Part shown: piece after piece, positions 59,901 through 64,000 of the stretch
Position numbering within the stretch: position 1 is the stretch's first letter
How the letters are laid out: each line of letters opens with the position of its first letter
Assembly: GCF_905475395.1 (NCBI RefSeq)
Contig: NC_058337.1
Span: 14,496,983 to 14,560,982, forward strand
DNA: 64,000 bases
Direction: 5' to 3'
Source of the DNA: Chrysoperla carnea
Lineage: Eukaryota > Arthropoda > Insecta > Neuroptera > Chrysopidae
Translations under genes and position numbers: made by a program
The notes under the pieces: model-generated
What the model saw: the letters and a program-made list of their open reading frames with translations, nothing else
Told to the model about the DNA's origin: nothing
Databases searched by the model: none

Positions 59901-60568
59901 ATGAATAACGGCAAGGGTAAAGAACAAAAATTATTAACTTTTAGATATGACATAATATTGGATGCGGCTGGTCTAGGACCTGAAGACTACCTAAAAAATA
60001 ATTGGAATTGTAATGCTTATGTAACATTAACGATTCCGCTGTTAAAAAATGGCGATCAATATGGTATATTTGGTGGTCTTTTAAGTAGTGCAACACAATT
60101 TGTATTACCAAATTTGAAAGCCGTCAGTCAAGGAAGTACAATACGTTGGGCATTATTTCAACCATTACCTCAAGCTATTGAACATATTGGGAAATTGGTA
60201 TCTAATGGAAAGGTAATTAAATTGCTAACATTGCTGAAAGAACTGCTCTTCTAAGTCAGTCAATCAGTTTTTCAGTTTAATCCAGTTAATTATTTCCATC
60301 AGTGATTTGTGAAGTAAAATTTAAAGACTGTAGGCTGAATATTAATGACTATGAATCTAAATTTTAATAAATTTTTTATTTCCCATTTATTTAGTTGATA
60401 CCGACTGTGTCTGAAGTGTATGGATTTAATGATTTACAAAAGGCTTATGAGAGGGTTGGTAGTGGCCATTTACGTGGAAAAGTTGTAATTGATATGTTGA
60501 AACAAAGCGATGGATTGACTCCCGTCAAAGGAGAGCGCGAAGAGAATACTAAAGAAGAAGGCCAGTAG
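56984..60568 (+). CDS. RTN4IP1: RTN4IP1-type mitochondrial NAD(P)H oxidoreductase
   Basis: Exons 56984-57239, 57310-57527, 57773-57970, 58852-58964, 59945-60212 and 60395-60568 join in frame to 408 residues, complete (human about 396). The N-terminus (MKIQIKLPILHKQ ... HALRRNYST) is basic and hydrophobic, like a mitochondrial presequence. Next comes the GroES-like MDR fold (DAWQIHEY, VEAASVNPLDVAMS, SELPLTLGRDFSGKV, VWGVVP), then the Rossmann NADPH site LVLGASGGVGS (about 203-213) and a C-terminal GKVVIDML. RTN4IP1 (OPA10) is a mitochondrial matrix NADPH oxidoreductase of the quinone-oxidoreductase branch, tied to coenzyme Q synthesis and complex I assembly. The last ~20 residues are charged and extend beyond the human end. 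The first donor is GTATGT at 57240; reading through it would truncate the protein. It is convergent with the GH31 gene downstream. Confidence 0.95.
58395..58500. repeat. Fragment with ATTACGTAA-type ends
   Basis: GGCCATTCATTAATTACGTA at 58393 is followed by GGGAGGGGGG and GGAGGGGGGG patches and a second TTACGTAA at 58480. The end resembles the TIR of the 53878-54305 element without being the same copy. It lies in RTN4IP1 intron 3 and may be a related, degraded MITE. Confidence 0.4.
59020..59150 (+). repeat. Short direct duplication
   Basis: AAG(C/T)TGCTAAATCTCAAAGTGTTTTTGGGATTT occurs at about 59022 and again at about 59108, nearly identical. TTAGAAATGTTAGTTT also occurs twice just before and between them. 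RTN4IP1 intron 4. Confidence 0.6.
59497..59785 (+). repeat. Dispersed family 2, copy 3
   Basis: It shares AAAAGTTATGAGCAAAT with 6886-7270, AAACAAAAAACGCTAT with 24683-25250, and the end GGGGCTCCGTAGGTTAATTG with both. It is diverged and lies in RTN4IP1 intron 4. Confidence 0.55.
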
Positions 60569-60594
60569 CACAAACAGGACGAAAAATGCAATTC

Positions 60595-60600
60595 AATAAA
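60595..60600 (+). terminator. RTN4IP1 poly(A) signal
   Basis: AATAAA lies 27 bases after the RTN4IP1 stop and is followed by another AATAAAAATAAG-like run and a T-rich tract at about 60611, a normal arrangement for cleavage and polyadenylation. Confidence 0.6.
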
Positions 60601-60863
60601 ATAAAAATAAGTTTTTTTTGCTTATTAATGTTTAATAGATTGTTAAAATGTGATAAAAAAAGTGTTTGTTATTCCCGAGTCTAATTTATTAAAGAATTTA
60701 TTGTGTTTCTTTGTACTTTAATTGCATTTTATATAAATTAAGAAGAAACAATTGGATCAACCAATTTCTAAATTTTCTAGGTGGATAATTTCAATATTGT
60801 TTGAATTGTATTGTTTTAAATAATATAAAATTTAAAAAATATATGTTTTCAATTTTGATTATG

Positions 60864-61018
60864 TTATAACTTGACAATATAAGGCGAAAAGTAAGAATAC
60901 AATTTTTCGATATCTTGCATAATTTTTAAATTATTGAAAATTTTCATTATTTTGAAAGACAAGGCAGATATCGAAAAATTTTATTCTTATTTTTCGTCTA
61001 CATTCATGAAGTTATAAT
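60864..61018. mobile_element. Foldback MITE (~155 bp)
   Basis: TTATAACTTGA, GGCGAAAAGTAAGAATA and TTTTTCGATATCT on the left are matched in inverse on the right, ending GAAGTTATAA at 61018. The ~50-bp arms carry about ten mismatches. No coding sequence. Confidence 0.62.
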
Positions 61019-61940
61019 AAAATTCATCATCAAAGTTGAAACTAAGATAAAAATAATTTCTACCCTAAATCTACCCTGCTCGTACATCCCTTATTTGATA
61101 GAGACACTTAGTTTTTTTCTTTTCTAAATCTTTGCTAATACGTTTAATTACGCTAATACTTTCTATTAAAGTTTTTTTGTTTTCCGTCGTTCCCAGTGAA
61201 AATTAACAAAAATTTCCAAAAATGTCGTTTTTTTGAGATTTCTCCATAAGAACAATGTATTTTGTAATACAACTAATAAGCCGAGATGCATAGGAAAAGT
61301 TGGGAAACAGCAACGATTTAAATGAAAGTTTTTGTAATGTGTTTATAAGACCCCAGGCAACATTCCTAACTAGTCAATAACTTAATTAACTTAAAGTCAT
61401 AAGAGGGCATAAGCCCCCACCTGGGGCATAAGTAAGTAAGACAGCTAAGTATTTATCATGCAAACTGTTATCTTGGAGGTATGTTTGGTCGCTGATTAAG
61501 AATCTGATGTCAGATTAACGAATTCGGTCGCGTATTCCGAAAATCGCGCTATTTTTTTTTGCTTAATAATTAGCTATGAATTTTACAAATTAGGGACGCT
61601 TTGAGCCTAAGAAGGATGTAATTGACCATTTAGTTTACGAAAAAACAATAAACAAAGATTTATTTTTGACGAATATTTAGTCTAATCTAGAAGTGAATAA
61701 CGCAAGCGTCGACGCGTTGTTCTATTTACCTGTTTGCTATTACCCTTGTGCTGCTACTATACTGTTACTCTTTCTAAGATACCTTAATTTGAAAATCAAT
61801 TTTATTATTAAGAAATTTTCTAAAAATTGTTTATGATTATCCAAATTTCAATTTACTTTCCCAAAATATATAATAATGTATAAAGACTAAAATAGTTATA
61901 TAATATAATTGACAAAAATTGATATTCAGTCTCCATAGGA

Positions 61941-63846
61941 TTAATGATAACTAACTAGCAAGTTTGAAATATCAGCGTTCAAATCCACAATTTTCAACAC
62001 CTATAAAAAGAAAAAAAATTAATGAAATTAATATATACAAAGGGTATACAAATGAAAAAATACAAGGCTATCATAGAAAATATTTCGTAATAAAATTGAC
62101 CCCCAAAAAATTATGTGATTTGATCCCATAGAACAAGGACTGCTAATAGTGAATCCTCTACCCTGCAAAGGATTTTGCGAGATATATATTCATTTAAATT
62201 ATTACAGCATATAGCGCAATATGTTCAGTGTTGTTTTTGAACTGTAGAAGCACAAATGCAGCTTATTTTACTCGCGATATCTTTAGATAACCGAAATGAA
62301 GAAAAATTTTAAAAATTAAAATTATTTAAAAATAAATAAAAATCTACTGAGCTAATATAATTATCTCAGAATTGTCGAAAATTAACTCTAATTCTAAGGT
62401 TATTATAAAAATAAAAGATGTTGCGCATACAATCAAATTCTTCATAATTCGAAGTTTGAACGAAATTGGATTGAGATCAAATTAGTACGAAGTATTTTCC
62501 AGTAAAGAATGTATTTTATTCCAAAAATTAAACCTGCTGTATTAATTCTGTAATTCATAATCGAGAAGTTATCTTCGTTTAACTTACTTTTAGTGTAGAA
62601 TCATAATTAAAGGTGGTCACATTTTTTTCATTCACAATAACACTTGACACAGGTTCAGTTTTTCCCAGAATCACAATTTCATTAACTTTTGGAATGTTTT
62701 TATAATTATATTCCAAAATACTAACATTTAACACACCGTTTTTGATATCGATTGAAAATAATGAACCATTTCCAGAGAATGTTACTAGAAAATAAATTTG
62801 TTTCTAATTTAGTCAAAATGTTTCTAAGATAATAAGTAATTCTTAGGGGTCATTCGTTTCACAAACAGGGTTAAATTTATATTATTTATATGTAAGGAAG
62901 GGTATTTAGCAATTGTGACGTTATGTTTATTATAAGATAACAGTTTGTGCGACGTTCCTAATGAATGACGAACAAAAAAGCACAGAACATTTATTGCACA
63001 GGATGTAAAAATTAGTAGCAGTTTGTTTATAAGCTATTAAATGTGAAAATTTACAATGAAATCTAAAAAGTTTAAGCCTCTATAACACTCCCATTCCTAT
63101 TCATTGCGATATTTTTTTGTGATTTTTGAAACGCTGTGGTGTGTGAAACGTAATTAATGGTAGTATCGAGAAGAAAATAAAGGCCTTTTCTTGTTTTAAA
63201 ATATTGGAAACAAATTAATTTGGGCATCACGCTCGGTCTGTCCATAGATATAGAAAAAGTTTTTCTGGCTAATCAATGCTGGAGTTATTTTATGCCAAAT
63301 TTTTTAGCTCAATTTGGTATTTTTTTATCTTCTTACGAAAACTCAATCCTCTTGAAATAACTTTCCGAATTTTGGCGAAAAAAATTTTTGCTGTACGATC
63401 TATATTGATTGAAAAAAGTCTAAAAAAAGACTTTTGCTACTGTTTCTAGGTTTTTGTTTCAATACATGTTAAAAGTCTTGCATGCTTAAAATTTTTTAAA
63501 TATTCGTTTCAATCGACTTCCTTGCCCAAGTCTTCAAAATTTTGTAATAAACGACGTAATTATAATGATAATCATATATACCTCCATCATCAAAATAGAC
63601 TTCTCCAATTGCAGTCTGAATTTCACTCAATCCAACCATAATTTTTATTGGATTTTTAATAGTTAAACTTGTGGTTAACTCTGGTTTTTGTGTTGTTATT
63701 ATTCTACCACCACGTAGTAATAAAGGTATTTGAGAATCAAGTGCTGCATTAAATTCCAAAAATTCTCCTCCACTTTGTAATGAAACACCCGAATAAAAAT
63801 CATACCAAATACCTTTTGGTAAGTAACCATTTACTTTAGATTTTCC
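61941..63846 (-). CDS. GH31 alpha-glucosidase, C-terminal three exons (gene runs off the right edge)
   Basis: Exons in transcription order: 63846-63582, 62784-62588, 62000-61941 (stop TAA). Phases agree, giving about 173 residues. The first exon shows NGYLPKGIWYDFYSG, IPLLLRGGRII, KNPIKIMVGL and GEVYFDDG, the beta-sandwich region after the GH31 barrel as in lysosomal acid alpha-glucosidase and sucrase-isomaltase. The later exons (VTFSGNGSLFSIDIKNG, KIPKVNEIVILG-like, then LKIVDLNADIS) form the distal beta domain. The enzyme hydrolyses terminal alpha-1,4-glucosyl bonds, in lysosomal glycogen breakdown or digestion. The catalytic Asp pair lies upstream, outside the window, so activity and subfamily cannot be judged. 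The 154 bases right of 63846 appear intronic. Confidence 0.88.
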
Positions 63847-64000
63847 CTAAAATTTAGAAAGTGTTATTTAATTAAAATCTATAAATATCTGTAATTTATT
63901 TTAAATATTTTCAAAATCAACAGCTTGGTTTGTTGCCCAAACCAGAGCACTAAGATTTAATGTGGTCAATACACGAACTAATAACCAAAATGGCAAAATG

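Larger units (their letters stand above)
60569..61940. other. Convergent intergenic region
   Basis: It lies between the RTN4IP1 stop and the GH31 stop, which face each other. It contains the RTN4IP1 poly(A) signal (60595) and a foldback (60864-61018). The rest is AT-rich without a recognised feature. Confidence 0.55.

Noticed and set aside
63847-64000. Short open minus-strand frame at the right edge as a GH31 exon
   Set aside because: The translated residues (ILPFWLLVRVLTTLNL) do not match what precedes NGYLPKG in GH31 enzymes, and no suitable donor joins it to 63846.
1-64000. CRISPR arrays, operons, rRNA genes, LTR retroelements or endogenous virus copies
   Set aside because: No regularly spaced repeats, rRNA motifs, paired LTRs or capsid/envelope-like coding were seen.

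Overview
The window is strongly AT-rich animal DNA with spliced genes (GT..AG introns), long repeat-filled introns and no bacterial-style gene packing. The gene set (corkscrew/SHP2, a folliculin-interacting protein, RTN4IP1, a C2H2 zinc-finger gene, a GH31 alpha-glucosidase) together with Helitrons, an irritans-type mariner derivative, a Penelope-like element, an R1/Jockey-type LINE fragment and tRNA-derived SINEs points to an insect. The order cannot be fixed from the sequence. The mariner piece matches what I recall of Himar1, an irritans-subfamily mariner known from flies and lacewings, but such elements move horizontally, so this is only a hint.

Layout. 1-6550 (+): 3' half of a TPR gene resembling ODAD4/TTC25 (outer dynein arm docking), with a MITE and a Helitron end upstream of its first visible exon. 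8101-12098 (+): complete coding region of corkscrew (SHP2 tyrosine phosphatase), three coding exons. 12099-26461: about 14 kb without a convincing protein gene, holding an initiator-tRNA-Met-like gene, a tRNA-Thr-like sequence, a complete non-autonomous Helitron and several foldback elements. 26462-48778 (-): complete FNIP gene, 12 coding exons that join in one frame to 1294 codons. Its introns carry three large inverted repeats, SINEs, a Helentron-like element, a LINE remnant and several tandem duplications. 51155-53032 (+): intronless zinc-finger gene made of two tandem modules. 53878-56110: TIR element, Helitron fragment and Penelope-like remnant. 56984-60568 (+): complete RTN4IP1, six exons. 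61941-63846 (-): last three exons of a GH31 alpha-glucosidase that continues past the right edge and converges on RTN4IP1.

The genes are unrelated housekeeping or signalling genes: Ras/MAPK signalling (corkscrew), Rag/mTORC1 and AMPK control at the lysosome (FNIP), mitochondrial quinone biology (RTN4IP1), glycogen or sugar breakdown (GH31) and sperm or cilium motility (ODAD4-like). Nothing suggests an operon-like system. The most distinctive material is the repeat landscape: a 519-bp palindrome built from two head-to-head copies of a Himar1-like 5' end, nested in an older repeat inside FNIP intron 1; a set of four 560-790 bp inverted repeats; a SINE family with two intronic copies in opposite orientation; and a five-copy unnamed dispersed family. 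All intron-exon structures were read by eye from splice consensus and frame continuity; no search or alignment was run.
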